Shown here in pieces: positions 21,874 through 37,187 of a stretch of DNA of 64,000 nucleotides. Each line of letters begins with the position of its first letter. The stretch's first letter is position 1. Source of the DNA: Panonychus citri (lineage: Eukaryota > Arthropoda > Arachnida > Trombidiformes > Tetranychidae); assembly GCF_014898815.1 (NCBI RefSeq), contig NW_026515513.1, positions 1,116,001-1,180,000 on the forward strand, in the 5' to 3' direction. A program made the translations under genes and the position numbers. Below the pieces are notes generated by a model. The model was given only the letters and a program-made list of their open reading frames with translations. It made no database searches and was not told the origin of the DNA.

Positions 21874-23964
21874 CAACAATTAACAACAACAAAATCCTAT
21901 CAAGTTAATCATTTACTACGTTTTTTGTATCTCTCTCAAATCGGACAACAAACTCTTGGGCCTCAAAAGCAACTTTCCTTTAATTGAAATGATTTAAATT
22001 TTAATTGTCACCGTTTTTTTTTCTGTGTCTCATGCAATCAACTAAATCATAATTTTCATCACCTTCGATATGATTAAGATTGGATCTAAATTGATCTGAA
22101 AAAAATGATGAAAATCTTTTCCAATGTTGTGTATTTATATAAATATTGTTAATCTTTCTCTCTCTTTTTTTCTGATCATAACAATTAACTAAATTGTTAA
22201 CACCAATAATAAATAATTTAATAAAGTGATATCCAATTTCAAACTAATGTTTATCATCAATTTATTTCAAGTTTTGACAGTTTTGTCAAACATCATAACA
22301 ATCAACAAGATTGTTACACATCAAAGTCAGAATGAGAATCAAAATGATTCGTAACAATCAAATTAACTAAATTGTGCTTGTAAAAAGGACTACAATCAAT
22401 TAATCAGTTTGAAAACATCTAAATAAGTTAAACAATCAGCTCATAACCAAGGTAAGATTTTTTTTAATCAATTGTTTTCCTAAATTGTTTCCCAATGATT
22501 ATCCAACAATTCGTGTAACAATTAATGAATGAAAAAATTACTACTACTATCATTGATTACCAATACTCATCAAACTAATTCAGTATTAATAGTAAGTTTA
22601 AAACCAATTGTTTATAATCATATTGATTTTGACCTAAACATAAATCATGATCAAAGTTAATCACTACAATAGGAACAATAATAATCCTAAATTGTTACTT
22701 TTTTCATATGATTTATATTGAGGTAAATTAAACAATTTACCTCACGTATTTCAATTGTAATAACAATAAGAATACATTAAATTATCAATGGATTAGTGAA
22801 CCACAAAAAATGGCATAAATTTAAATAATCTTCATCCTTTTACCATCTTAATCATGATAAGATTATCATTTAATTGTTAACAATTAAGTGTCTCTCTGAA
22901 AAGTAAATCAAATCCATTGCAAACCAATGGTAATACAATTAGAATCAAGAACAAAGAGAAATAAATTGATTTCCAAATGAAAATTATCTTAATCATTCTA
23001 ATCAATTAATAGTAACCAAGATAATTTACTAAACAATTAATGATAATTAACCTAAATTGTTGATCCGATGTCAACTATTAATATTATAACATTTAAAATT
23101 AACTTTTCTTTGTGTTTTGTTTTGTTTTTCATTTGATTCCTTTTATTTTCTTAATTAATAGTAAGTTAATTAATATTTTTTGGTTAATTAGTTTCTCCAT
23201 TATTGTCTCACCTTAAGTGATTAAATTTCTGAATAGAAATTAAGTTAATTGTGAATATTGTCAATACAAGAAGATCATTAATCTTACCTGATTTTCTGTC
23301 GTTTTGTTATGAGTCTTCATTTCTCACAAAGTTTTACTTTGATTCTTATACATTATAAGTGTCCCATTTATTTACCTTTTGTCAACATTAAATCAATTGT
23401 TGATCATCAAGGGAACATCATTAACCATCTCTTAATTGTTGTAACCAATCATCTTCGGTATATGAATAATATATACACGTTACATGTTGGAAATCACGCT
23501 TTTGACAGTTATCTCTTTTTCCGAGTCAAATCATTTTCCAAATACAAACATCACAATCAGTTAATTATTTCTATTTACGGTAGACTAGTTACAAAGGTTG
23601 AGGTCGAGAATATGAATTGAGAAGGAAGACAAAACAGGTAAGATGATTATCATCATTCGAGAGAGAGAGAGAGAGAAAGAGAGAGAAAAGGTAAATGATC
23701 AGTTTTGGTTGTTTTTCGGGATCAAAGAGAAGAGAAAATTTGTTTTTTTTTTCTGTTCTATTCTAAATCAACAGGTAATGAGAATTAACTGATTCTGTTG
23801 ATTGTCATTTCTTCATCTTCGTTTACCTTTCTTACCATGTGTCAGAATCTTGATCTGTGATTTATTTGTGCTCAGTTGTTATAATTTTTTTAAATTCGTT
23901 GTTATTGTCTCTGTGATTATCTCTTCAGTGTGATTAACGGTAATTAACCTGGACAATTATCAAC
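21874..23964. other. Intergenic and probable leader region of the next gene
   Basis: Very AT-rich with GA tracts (23657-23690). A donor-like AAAACAG/GTAAGA at about 23637 could end a non-coding leader exon of the gene starting at 23965. The 103-codon frame at 23309-23620 lacks coding character and is rejected. Confidence 0.4.
23657..23690. repeat. GA-rich microsatellite
   Basis: GA units with one AA interruption, about 275-300 bases upstream of the ATG at 23965, in the probable leader or promoter of that gene. Confidence 0.85.
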
Positions 23965-26900
23965 ATGTTACTCAATTATAATCTTGACCAACCAAGGGCA
24001 TCAGGTCAACAAAAACCTCGACTTTACCGAACTCATTCTGTCAATCATATTCCTGTTCATCGTTATCACCAATTTCCTCCTCAACGATCAGATCACTATT
24101 CTAATGGATTATTATATCAAGGTAACTAATATATTTTGCAAATTATTTCGTGATCATCATCATGTGATTGATTTTTTTGCCTTTTTCTCTCGTTGATTCC
24201 AGTTGATCAAATGTCAAAATCTGATTACTTGACCAACTATCCAAGGGATTACACTGATCGGCTTCCACCTTCCGGTCAACCAAGTGGATCACGTCTTAAA
24301 CGATCAACATCATTATACCAAAAGTCACCTCACCTGAGAAGGTAAATTTGAAATGTATTTAATTGTTAATAATCAACAACTTGCCTGGCGAATCATAAAG
24401 TTACTCCAATAAAATTAAGTCATTTTAATGTTTTTTTCCGTGAATTGTGTCACTCAATCATCTCTCATTGAATTACAATTTAGATTTACCATCATCTTTA
24501 ATATAATTAAGTTATTTAGCTAATCCTTACCTTTAGTAAATGAGAAAATGTTTGAATCCATTTGTTAAATTGTTACTAAATGGTTATGATTATGAATACA
24601 AGAACATTGAATAAGATATAATAGTTTTAAACCGAAATCCACCCAAAAGTAAAAAAGTTTTCAGATTAAATGGAAAACCACAATTATTACAATTCTGATG
24701 ATTACAGACAACAATTTATTCTTGCATGACAGTTTTTCTTTATTACGAAAACTTCATTTTCTTCAGAGTTTCCGTTTTCCTTTGAATTAACATGAAGAGA
24801 TTTTATTTTCTTTTTTCTCTCTCTCTCTCAATTCTATTCTCTTTTCTTTTTCTTCCTTTGTTTCGATTTCAAATTTAAACTTCTCCCAACAGTCTAACCG
24901 ATATCTATCAAGGTAAAGAGCGCGTAGTGGCCTTAATGGTCCGCGATAATCCGCCGACATCCATCGGTAAAAAGATTCCACCGTCAGTTAAATGGTCTCA
25001 ACCTCTGTCATTGGATTATCATTGTTACGATGATACTTACATAAGGCACAATTCAAGTACGACAATTAAAGGTAAGTCCATATTCATTTGCAATAATAGT
25101 TAATCATTTGGACGATTAATCAATTGATTCGCATTCGTTAATTGTCAATGTAAACATTTAGTGTATTTGTGTCATTGATTGATTGTTATCGACAAACAAT
25201 TTGGCTCATTTTCTAATTGTTATTGATCAGTTGATTAGATTTGATTCCTTGAGTTTTTTTTCAATTGATTGTTACCTGTTAAATTGTTTAATTGGCTGAG
25301 TAAATGATTAGTTTTAATCATTTTACTCTGGTCAAGTTAATTAGTAGTTTTTAATTGTTGTTTTATTTATTATGTTAACAATCAGCATAATTAACTATTA
25401 ATTTGAATGTATCCTCAGGATTAACAACCTGAATGATTAAGTTGATTTTACTTTTATTTAGATTTGATTTAATTGTTTACAACTAATTTCAAATTAATCA
25501 TTTGTATTTACAATCGTTTAAAATTTTAATCTAAATGATAATTGTAATTAACAAACAAACAGTTTAAACAAATCAATCAAATTAACTGTTTAATTGGTTC
25601 ACAGGTCAATAATCAATGTTGCAATTTATAAATTGTAATTATGTTAATACATAAATGATGATTACTTTTATTTATTTTTTCAATTAAAGTTAATCAATCG
25701 ATGAAATCAATTCAAATTAATAATTTAATCTCAATTCAACCTTGATCTTATTACAATTAATCAAATGATGATACAATTTATAATCAATTTGCAATTAAAC
25801 AATTTAAACCAATGTTAAAGTTACACAACAATTAACAATCTTAAGGTTAAAAATAAAGAAACAGTCAACAACAATTAAATATTTCACTACTCACAATCAA
25901 TATAATGAGCAATATCACTTAACAGTTACAATCAAATTGATTTCATCATTTTGATGACAATAAAAAACATCACAATTAACATTTCCCCAGTTATCATATA
26001 TCAAAGATGATATTTAATCATCATAATCAGTACCATGATAGACAATCATCAACTTTTTTTCTGATAATGTTGCAAGTTAATCATCATCATCATCATGAAT
26101 ACATAAAATTAAGCTTAACAATCAAGAGCAATTTAATATTTCCTGACCAACAATTGACTCGCAGGTAAAATTGAGCTAAAAAAGGTAACAAAAAAATCAA
26201 CATTAACTTGAAAACCTATTAACTTACCTGGTCATTTGTTTGTAAACAAACTTTTGCTACCTGTTGGTGTTTTTTTCATGATAATAATGATGTTAGTTGA
26301 ATAATATCAAGAAAGAACAAAAAAAGTTATAATTGACACATGAGGGAACCAGAATTGTTGATAACTTACCCTGGCTCCTTAACAAAGGAAACATGCTCAT
26401 GATAATCAAGAGATAATAATGATAATTATCTTAATCACTTATTAACTCATTGTTGTTAACCATTTAAGACAAAGCGAAAAGTGTGGAAAAGAAAATATCG
26501 TTGATAATTATTGTCTGATGATGAGACAAAGGAGGATGGAGATATGTATCTCCATGGTAATTAAAATCACCCTGAAAGGATGATCAATATGAGAATTAGA
26601 TAATTTTTTGTTCTAATGTAATAGCGAATCCAATTCGCTTTCAAATTCTGATATGATGTTACCTTTATGCTTGGATAATAGTAATAGTTACTCTTGAGAA
26701 GCTCAAATCAAAGGATACGCCCGATACGTTCCTTGAGCACCTCTACCCTCCTCCTCCGTCCTCTTTCACTCACTCCTCTCTCTCTCTCATCTGCATCATC
26801 TTCATCATCTTCTTTGTCTCTTTTTCTTTTTTTAAAGTTCTCTCTCTCTTTCTCCTTTTCGGCTAAGAATAGGCCGGTCATCCAAAGATCACCACAACAA

Positions 26901-29900
26901 CATCATCATCTCATCAGCAACAATTTAAAGTTTTCTGTTTTTTAGTTTTTTCTGTTAACGGTTAACAGATATAAACATTTACCTTTACCTGTACAGGTAA
27001 TTTTCATTTCTCAAGTTATCCAACCAAATCAGTTGTAATTGTAAACTCTAACATTGAACATCAGGTTTCATTTGATTTCCTTTTCATTTCTTGATCTGTG
27101 TTGATTAATTATTTCCAATTAAATCTTAAGACGATCAATTGATTAACTATTTCTTTTCTTTCATGTTCTGTGTTTCAATTGGAAATTATTAATTATTGTG
27201 TTAACCTGTGTTTCCATTAGTGTTGATTGTTTGTTTTTCATCATCTTTTACCTGTCACATTACGAACACTGAACGGATTTAATTCTTCACCTTTATCTTT
27301 AATTAATCTCCACTTAATCTGATTATAATCTTGTCTTTTATCATTATAATTTGACAGAAAACCATTAGTTAATTCAAGGTAAGTTGTTGTTATATTGTCA
27401 GTGTTACAATTTTCCTCTTTACTCAACTACTAATTGTTGTTACTCAAAGTGATCAGAATACATGATTATCAACACAATCAGTGATTAAAAAGATGACCAC
27501 CATGATAATGAAGGGACAAGAATCAACGACAAAATCAACAGAATTGTAATAATAATAATAATTTTCAATGATAATTAAATCAAACTGGTAAAACAATCAA
27601 ATGAAACAGAATTGAAAACAATCAGTAAATTTGAAACACAAAACACTCAACAATTTAACCTGTTGATTGTTATTGTTGTTGCTCTTGATTCTATTAGCAC
27701 AGTTAATACATACACAGATTAACCTTGAAGAGATGTCAAAGTTAATTGTTAACAATTAATTAGTAATTTAGAAGCAGAAAACTGGACAGAGATTAAGGAA
27801 AACCGGATTGAGAGGGAAAAACAGATTAATAGTGACCAGAAAACGTGGGAAAACATTACAAGTCCATGAGAAAAGACCTAATTGTTATCATTGACCAATG
27901 GACGAAACAAATGACCAGAGAAAGAGAAATGAAGATAACTCTTTCTTTATCTTCTTATTTGAGACACTTTTTCATCTTCATTGTCCTTGAAATGATCTCT
28001 AGTTAATCGTCTCAGACCTTAAACAAAAAAAAGTGTTCACTTTATAATCTAAAAAAGTTGTGGTCAGTTTATTGACTTGAATGGACACAATTATCCTTGC
28101 TGTCAATCAATTTAAATCATCTATGTGAAAGCCTCACAATTAACGTTTCATATTTACTATTAATAAGTATCTAATCATTAATGGTTAACCATTAAAAGTT
28201 TAATTGAAATGATGATGAAATCCCGATACACATCAATAGTATAATAATAATATCACTCTGATTTAATGAGCTGGTCAATCAACAATTAAGACTGAATTGT
28301 TGAGATAAATTATTCTCACGATTAAAAGATGAGTCTATTATCACCATGAATGATAAAACACCTCATCTTGTGTACTTTGTGGGTATTGTTATCATCCTCA
28401 TCCTCATCTTCATCTTCATCCTCATCACCAATCACTTTTGCCAAGTTAATTATAAGTTAATCATGTTTGAAACACTTTTACAATTGATTATAATTCATTC
28501 ATTAAGACTCACGTTGTTGACCTTTTTTTGCCACTATTGTTTTGGCTTAATTGTGATTCTCATTTAAATTAATAACTCTCATAATGTATATTAATATAAA
28601 ACCCATATACTCACTCACAAATCATATAAATATAAATCAAGAGAGTTTATTAAATAATGATCAACAACAATCAACCAGCATCACATAATTACAATAATTA
28701 AACATAATTTAACAACACGAGTTACAATTCAAATTGTTACTATTAATGTAACTCATTTTTTTTTCACAATTAGATAAATTTTGATTTACACTTTTCATTC
28801 AACACGAATTGGAATAATTAACTAAATTTATTAATCACTTGGATCTAATTTTTCATCTCAGACCAATTAGCTTAATAATCAATTGATGATAGTAAATTTA
28901 TTGATTTAGTTGTGAGACAATCATAACAATTAACTTTTACCTTTCGTTAGGATAAATTTTAAGAGTTTAATTTTTTAATTTCTGTTCCTAATCAGATTAT
29001 GATGAACAATCAAATCAAATTAAATGATTACAATTGATATTAACCTAATTGTGATCTTTTAATCAGATGAAGAGAAATTAAAATGATGATGATTTAACTA
29101 AGGTGTGTATTGTTATTAATTATATTAATCATTTTCTCTTTCTAATTGTTTACCTTAATTGTAATCAATTGAATCTAATACTTGGTTAAAATTTCCTACA
29201 AAAAAAAACAATTAACTAAATTATCCAAACCCAAACAATGATTTGAAATCAATGAAATAAACAAATCAATTGGTTAACATATTAAAATTAACTTTCTAAT
29301 GGATTAACTCACCTTAGAATTAAATTTAGCTTTAATTGACTCATCTAATTGAGTCCAAACTAAACTAACAATAAGACTAATCACAATTTAAATTGATCCC
29401 AATCAAAACAATCAAAAATAAATAAACAAACTAAATCACTAACTGTCAATAACCACAAACAGCAAAAACCTACACATATAAATTGTTAACACAGATTAAC
29501 AATTGAACCAACTGATTTAGTTGATTAAGGACAAGATGATAATTGTTATTAATATAATATCATGTTTATCATCTTGATAATGATTAATATATTTGTTAGT
29601 TAATCATGATAATAATCAACAAAACCAAACCTTTATTTTCAACCCAATTGAAATGTATATAAATTTGTACAAGAAAAATGTGAACATTGCAAATTGTATT
29701 TACAATTTGTGTGCATAATCAAAGCAATTTAGTTAACTATCAAACAGTTAACTAAATATGAAGATGAGTGAATTAAAAACAAGGTAAGGTTAATTTACTA
29801 CAATACAAAAAAAAAGAGATCACAATTAAGAAGTGAAAAGTTTTTACTTCACAACCGAAACCCGTTTCCATCTAATGGTCAATTCTTAATCATTAAGTGT

Positions 29901-31705
29901 AACCATTACAATCATTGGCTATTATTATTATTCAGTACAAATCATCATCAACTTAATCACACAATCAAATATTTCATCTTCATCTTTAATCATCTTATTT
30001 ATTGATTGTTCAATCGCCATCCTGACATCTAACCTTTAACTACTCTCATGATTGATTTAGTTGATTTATTTTTAGTTAATCATTGGTGATTGATTTTTTC
30101 ATTTTCTCACTCAGCCTAACAATCAATTTTTAATCAAACCAACTATTCAAATTTAATTGTAGTAATATTCAAGTGAAAGTGTAAACATTATCATCATCAT
30201 CTTTTTTTTATGTCTTTCAAATGATTAACTTTGATTCTTGAGTTTTTTTCATCTTAATTGTCAATCTAATGTTGTTGCTTTTTTTATGTTTCTCTTAATT
30301 GTGATTAACAGAAAGTGAATCCTTAAAGGAAGGCCCCAGGAATCAATCAATCGCTTTTGATGGATCACAATTTAGTGCTTCCTTGTTTAAAAATGAATCA
30401 CGCGATGGGATAATTTTCGGACTGGTCAAATCAACTAATCATGATTACAATCAACAATCACTTTCCAATCAGCGGAAACAATCAACAGTAACAATAGTTA
30501 ATAGATCTTCAAGTAATCAGATAAATTCTGTTCGATTGATTAATGGACAGTTGAAACAATCGCAACCCTCGAAATCATATTATTCATCATTCTCCACGAA
30601 TCGGATTCCATCTTCATCTCTCCAGTCTTCATCTTTATCCTCATCTTCACCACCTCCACCTCCTCCGCCACTCTCGTCATTACCTTCGATACCTTTACCT
30701 TCAATTCGAAAGGTCAATTTCTCTTCTCCGCCACCGCCGCGATCGTCGATACTCAAACGTTCACAGACATGTTTATCTCCACGACGATTTACCGATGATC
30801 AACAGCTCTACAATAATCGATGGGTTTCACCAGTTCGACGGCAAGCAATCTATTCAACGAGCGTTTATTCACCCCCACCACCGCCTCCACCACCTTTACC
30901 ACCGACGGTAACACAATTTTCGGCACCAAGTAAATTTTCATCGGTGCTTATTGGACCTTCAGTGAAAAGTAAATCAGGAAAAACAGTATCACCACCACTC
31001 GAAGTGAAATCAAACAAGAAATCAACTCAATCATCTAAAAGTCAACTTTCCTCTGTGAATATTAATCAAAGTGATTTAAATTGGAAATCAAGTTGCTCTT
31101 ATTGTTTACCATTATCTAAATTATCATCACTATCGATTTCATCAACACCAACAGTGACACCATTATCATCACCCTCAGGGGGTAATGGAAAGGTAACTGT
31201 TAACTCATCGTCGAGTAATGGTCAACCACAACGGCAACAATTAACCACGGAAAGTGATCAAAAGTGTACTTGTTATACTGATTTTAGTGAAAAATTGAAA
31301 GCAAATTATTTAACAACAATTAAATCTACACCAATAACTCAATCATCTTCATCTTCTTTATCATCACCGACATCGATAACAATTGATACTCCTTCATCTT
31401 CAGATACTAATAGGAAAAAAAGTGACCAATCATCTCCATCTTCATCTTCAAGTGGAATCGTATCAACATCATCATTCAAATCATCAGCATCTTGTGATCA
31501 ATCAAATGATACTTATCATCGTAATCATCCCTCACCATCATCATCATCATCAACAATAACATCTAAATCAAGTTCATTCATAAACAGTAATCAAAGTTCA
31601 GTCTCTATGAGTCCAACTATTGTTAAGGAAGTAATGAAAAACATGGCTAATGGTAAAATGATTAAAATTAATCATGATAATCATCAGATTAAAGAAACTG
31701 AAAAG
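23965..31705 (+). CDS. Ser/Pro-rich disordered protein; likely 5' part of the HSPA12-like gene
   Basis: Exons 23965-24121, 24203-24341, 24893-25071 and 30312-31705 connect in phase (1, 2, 1, then 0). The start is MLLNYNLDQPRASG. The first three exons encode a basic, Tyr/Arg-rich segment with LTDIYQGKERVVALMVRDN. After a 5.2-kb intron, the large exon encodes long Ser runs, several proline runs (PPPPPPPLPP, PPPPPRSSILKRS) and no recognisable fold. Such polyproline stretches bind SH3, WW or EVH1 domains. If not spliced at AAG/GTAATT (31705), the frame ends at 31804. The last 33 codons of that reading look like translated intron. The phase-0 donor matches the phase-0 acceptor at 37780 of the Hsp70-like gene, so both may be one gene of 1512 aa. 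Exon structure is fairly secure; identity is unknown. Confidence 0.6.
25072..30311 (+). other. Large intron, nothing else recognised
   Basis: The 5.2-kb gap between two in-phase exons. It is extremely AT-rich, with short frames at 26694-26945 and 28346-28567 that consist of low-complexity Ser or hydrophobic repeats. A pyrimidine tract with TACAG/GTAATT near 26990-27000 could mark an alternative leader exon. No transposon, RNA gene or pseudogene is identifiable. Confidence 0.5.
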
Positions 31706-32000
31706 GTAATTAAACTTGATCCTTGTTCAACAATTAATCAATTAAATCAGTTGATATCAATGAATGTTCACCTTTACACAATTAAGCAAAAAAGATTCAA
31801 TTAATTAGCTATTGTTTCTGATCATCTAGAATCCAACATAATCTAAATTGTCACCGTAATTGTGATTATCATTAATTACATATTCTTATGCACTGTTTAC
31901 TGTAATAAAAGGTTTAGAACCTTTTTTCCCATGATGACCTCTTCCGTTCTGTTAATTGTGAGATATTGTTTCAGATAATGAGGATTCTAAATGCTGGATA

Positions 32001-32020
32001 GAGAGAGAGAGAGAGAGAGA
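32001..32020. repeat. GA dinucleotide microsatellite
   Basis: Ten or so GA units in the non-coding stretch following 31804. Confidence 0.85.
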
Positions 32021-35000
32021 TTAACGATTTTTTGACATAATTAACTTGGGACGAAGATAATTGATGATGAATAATTAAGACTTACTCTTTGTTTTAAGCA
32101 AATAATACATTTTAATTTACTAATTTTCCTTGTTTATCATCAACAATTATCAGTATTCTTTCATTACGGTAAATTGTTATTACCGTGGTAAACTATCAAT
32201 GCGTAAATGCGTTTCCGTGATGTTGATGATACTTGAATCCTCTTCATGGGAGACAAAAATGAGCTTCATTATTATTACATGAATCAGGTAAACATTGTCA
32301 GTTTTTCTGTTGATAATCTTCATCATCACGCAATTTTATCACAGCGATTAGTTTAAATCAGAATAATAATATAGAGATTCCGTTTCTCAGGTCAAATTTC
32401 ACTTTTCCAGGCCACCATGTCAGACATTAATCTCAGGGTAGATCCATTGTATTCATCGTCATTGTCATCATCATGATCATCATCACCTTTGTCGAGTTGA
32501 TTCTGTTAATTATTCTGGAAGAGAAATGAAAACAAAAAGATTAATCTTAACTCAAGAATCAAATTGTTTCATGATTGCGAAAAAATGAACAATTTAAACA
32601 ATTCCATCATGATGATGACAACCATGTACACTATTTGTTAATTGTATCAACTTTGATTTGATTTAATTCTCACATAAAAAATAATTCCAATTTTAAGTTT
32701 TCATTCAAGTTGAACTTTTTTTTTCTGTTCATGATCAACTTTTTTTTCATCGTAATTGTGATCACACACTTTTCTCAACGTAATTAACAAAATCATTACA
32801 ATAATACAATTGATCTCACTTATATTGACTGATTGTTTCAAGTAATATTTAACCCAAACAATCAGATACATAAATTGTTTACAATTAATTTCTATGTTAT
32901 TACAATCAAGAGAAAAAGATAATGATAAAAATGATCATAAATATTGATACAATTTCATATAATGATTAACTGTTCCCATCAATTAAACTTACTGACCATT
33001 AACCTTTGACCTAATTTTGGACCAGAAACAAGTACAAAATTACCTATGAAAAATGATTCCAATTTAAACTGAAACTTAATGATGATAATCATATCATATC
33101 ATTATGATTATCATATTGATAAATAATTAATAATCTAAATATATAATCAATTATAATATTATATCATTAATATTCAATGATATGATTAACATTCATTAAT
33201 TATTAACTGAATATGATTTAACTAATTAACAATATTAATCATGAATTTCACCTTGAATTCTATTGATATAATCATATGTTAATTATTCTATGATGATATT
33301 CAATTATTACATGATCATCTTATTATGATATATCATCAATACATTACATTGATTAATTGATTTCTATTAGTATCATTGATACTTTTATCTAATTGATATC
33401 TATCATTTCATCTTCTTATCATCATTCTATTGATGTAAGTTGTAATCAACTATCAATATATTCAATTCCAACATCATCCAAACGGTGATTAGTGTAAATA
33501 TTAATATATAAACAGAATCATTGTCTTGTTTTGTATTTTTCGGCTTCTTGATTATCCGTTTCTGGCCTCACTCTCCTTTGGAGGGTCAAAAGATGTTACT
33601 GTCATTAAGTTGATTGATACAGTTGGTCAAGCTCACTTGGTCATCATCATCATCATCATTTCCATCATCATGCTTAGCCTCCGTCTTTTGACCTGGATTT
33701 TTTTTCCGTAACTTTGTGTAGATGAAAAATATAACCCAAACAACGTTATCCAATATTAAATGTTGAGAGATTGTGAATAATAGATTTCGCCTCCTTCAGG
33801 GTAATTAACGGGACACTCCTTGGAATCATTTATTAACCAATTACATTGTAAATAAGGCTTCGAATCCAATCTGTGAATTTAATGAGAAAATAGATTGATA
33901 CACTTTTCCATAGTAATTAGATTGAACATTTAATTAGCTTACCTATTAGATTCAATTATATGGAATTGATAATCTTTTGACTTACCTCTTTTCTTTCAGA
34001 GTGAGAACTTGATTTTTCACAATCTTCATCCTCTGAGGGTCAATCAGTGAACTTGACCATTATTACCAATAGTTGATAGACAAGATTGATCAGCATCATC
34101 TCATTGATTCTTTAGTATTAATTAAGATTTAGAAAGATGAGATTTTCATTGAAAGGTGATTAACCTTTTCCATCAATGATATTAACTGGAGATCAATTTT
34201 TTGATTGATTATCTTAGAATCTCAGTTGACAATTAAGAGGAGAAAAAGTCAACAAGATTAACGGTTTAAAGGATAAATCCATCATTTATCCTCCCCCGAG
34301 CAAGAAAAAAAAAGGTTTACAAATGAATTTCACTCATGTGTTAACCTTTGATTAGAAATGAAATATTCATGATTGAAATTCATTCATATGAATTTGAGTG
34401 TTTGTATTCATGATAATTCATTGCACTTTGTTATTATTGTTTGAGATGGTGTTGATGATAATGATTTTCTTGATTATCGTTAAATTGTTCAACGTTTAAA
34501 TTGAAATTTCTTTAACTATGAACAAAATCCGTCTCTTTGCTTGTCTCCTTATTCACTCAACCATTTAGTGAGTTAATTGTTCACCATTGATTGTTCATTT
34601 CTAACTTTGATTCTTTCACCATGTTGTCATAATAATTGTAAAAGTTTTCTTGGAGACAGTTTGTTAATGATGATTTTGATTGTTGAAGATGAACTTGAAA
34701 ATAATTAACTAATTGTTTCCATCATCATTTCATAATCAGCGAGTCAAAAGTTTTCCACCATATTGAAAGTGAATTGAACAAGAAACGGAAACATGATTGT
34801 TGTTATTACAGTTAAACCAACCGATTGATCATCTCGTTTTTACCTAATGATAAAATAAGAAAAAGCAAATTAACAATTATGCAAATCTAATTACAATAAT
34901 GATGATGATTAAGAGTGAAAGTACATGATAGTAAATTCATATTAAGGGTAATGGATAATTTTTTCATTAATTCTTTTCAAATATGAAAATATTACTTTCA

Positions 35001-37082
35001 TTAAGAAATTATCATTACTTCAATTGCGATAATTATGATTATCGGATGACAGGAAAAAACATCTCATTTTGTAGTATAAGTTTACTACAGTTGAATAGTA
35101 ATTAGAATTAATAATTTAGGGCATATGCTTAGTTTAAGTGACAATTGTAACTACAATTAGCAAACCAACTAATCACCACGATTAACACTTTTCCATTTTT
35201 TTCTTTATATGGTCAATTGTCCAGTTTTTTTCCTTGTTGTTGTTGATTCCATCTTTTCTTGATTGTTGACTTTATGCAAATTATTAAGATTCAATGTAAT
35301 CAGTGGCCTTTAGATTGTAATTAAGTTCAGTCTTATACCTGGATTATGAACGAAAAAATGCTTCATTCTGTAAAGAGAATAGAAAAAAAAAGAAGAAATA
35401 GATTTTCATCATTAGTTTATGCATAAAATGAGAGAGTTAATGATGATCTGAAAGAATTTTTTTCTCCATCTTCATCTTTTATTTATTTCTCTTCATCGTA
35501 AATGATATTAGATCAAAATAGAAGTTTGAAAATAGGGATGGAGAGAGAATATCAAATTGTAAATATTATGGAAGTTAATCACTCTCATTGAATTGGCTAA
35601 TTAATTTGGAAAACAATTAATCATTCATCAAACGGTATCTTATCAATTGTTGAAATCTTTTTCTCTAGAAACTGTAACAGTCTAACCAGTCAATTAAATT
35701 CTGCTTCTTAATCAGATTCTCAATGATGATGATGATGATGAACAGAAAAAGCATTTGCAAAAACTCATAAGATATTTTGAGATAATAGAATCATCATAAT
35801 CATCATCATCTGAGAATAATAAAAATTAATGATGGAATAGAAGAAACTGATTAACGATGACTGATTACAATTACTCTCTCACAAGAGATGCAGGAAAGGT
35901 GACATGTTAGGATGTATTACTTACTAAAGATAATTGTTTGAAATAAATATAAAAATCTATTCAATCAAAGTGGATATTAAGATGATTAACAATCACGATG
36001 TTGATGATGTTGATGATGATGAAGGTGTAGGAGTGGTTGATGAAAATACTGATAGAACTGAAAAAGATGATTCCAATTTGAAAAGTCTCTCCTGTCAGAT
36101 TGGTTTCCATTTTAAAATGTTGATACTCCTTGGAAATCATGGTTAATCAACCTGAATTTTTTTCCTCTCTCCATCTTTTGATAATCCTAATTTGCTTTTC
36201 CACCATCATCATATGATTTAATCAACTTTCCAAAATTTTGATCAGTTACATATTAACTGATGATGGAAGATGATGATGATGATGACCCATCTTTTTGTTG
36301 TTGATGTTGTTCCTTGTTTCCTACATTAGAAGCTCATCCTTTTTACATTTATACATCACCTTAATAGCAATAATAATTAACAACAATAAAGATGAATAGA
36401 TGGATGATAAACTAAAAGAGAAAGAAAAAGAAGAAAATAAAATAAAATCATAATCATCATGATAATTCAGTTGTTAATTGTAATACATGAAAACAAGAGA
36501 TTGGTAGGAAAGGGAATGTAAAAGAGAAACACAACAAGAAAATGATTGAAATGAGAATTATTTAAATTGTTCTTGTTTCTCATTTACATCATCAGGGTGA
36601 ATACTTACTTAATAAAGTAATTAAGGTTCCACTTTTATCACCATTAAATTAGTTATTTTAAGGTAAATGATAAAAAAATAATCAACACAAACAGAAACTC
36701 AATTCATATAAACATCAGAACAACAGGAAAAAGGGATTGTATCAATTCACAGTTTTCATTTTCTTCTTATTGTTAATTGGATTATCCACCAAAATCAATC
36801 GAAGTCCAGAACAGTTAATCTTGACCATCATCAAATTTACCACAATTAAATCAAGTTGATTAAATCAACAAGTGAATTAATCAACAGAATCTTTGGTTTT
36901 TCAGAAAAGAAAATTTTTTATTCTTTTCTTTTGGTTAATATTTTAACCGCTTCACTTTTGTTCGCGCTCTCAACAAGTGATGTTAAAATCTTTTTAATTG
37001 TTGACACGATGATTAATTGTTAATCCAACGGAAAATTGAGTTAATTAACGTTTATTTTGTTTCTTCTCAAATCAACTGATTA

Positions 37083-37187
37083 ATGGATCATCTTACCAAA
37101 CCAATATCATCTTCTTTCCCCATTCAAACTTGGCTTCTTTCAACATGTTCACCTTCATCTTTACCCTTTACCAAGACTTTGATTAAG
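37083..37187 (+). CDS. Candidate alternative first exon of the HSPA12-like gene
   Basis: ATG at 37083 opens 35 codons (MDHLTKPISS... TKTLIK) ending at AAG/GTTAAA in phase 0, which would splice to the phase-0 acceptor at 37779/37780. It gives a short start for the Hsp70-like protein without the Ser-rich exons. Length is too short for composition to decide, so this is only a candidate. Confidence 0.25.

Noticed and set aside
23309..23620. 103-codon frame
   Set aside because: No signal peptide, domain or coding bias. It is typical AT-rich noise upstream of the next gene.
26694..26945. Ser/Leu-rich 83-codon frame
   Set aside because: A CTC/TCT-rich simple sequence in a large intron with no similarity to proteins.
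28346..28567. 73-codon frame with a hydrophobic run resembling a membrane helix
   Set aside because: The hydrophobic run comes from a TCATCC/TCATCT repeat and the frame has no other support.
35934..36146. 70-codon acidic frame
   Set aside because: Driven by a GATGTTGATGAT simple repeat.
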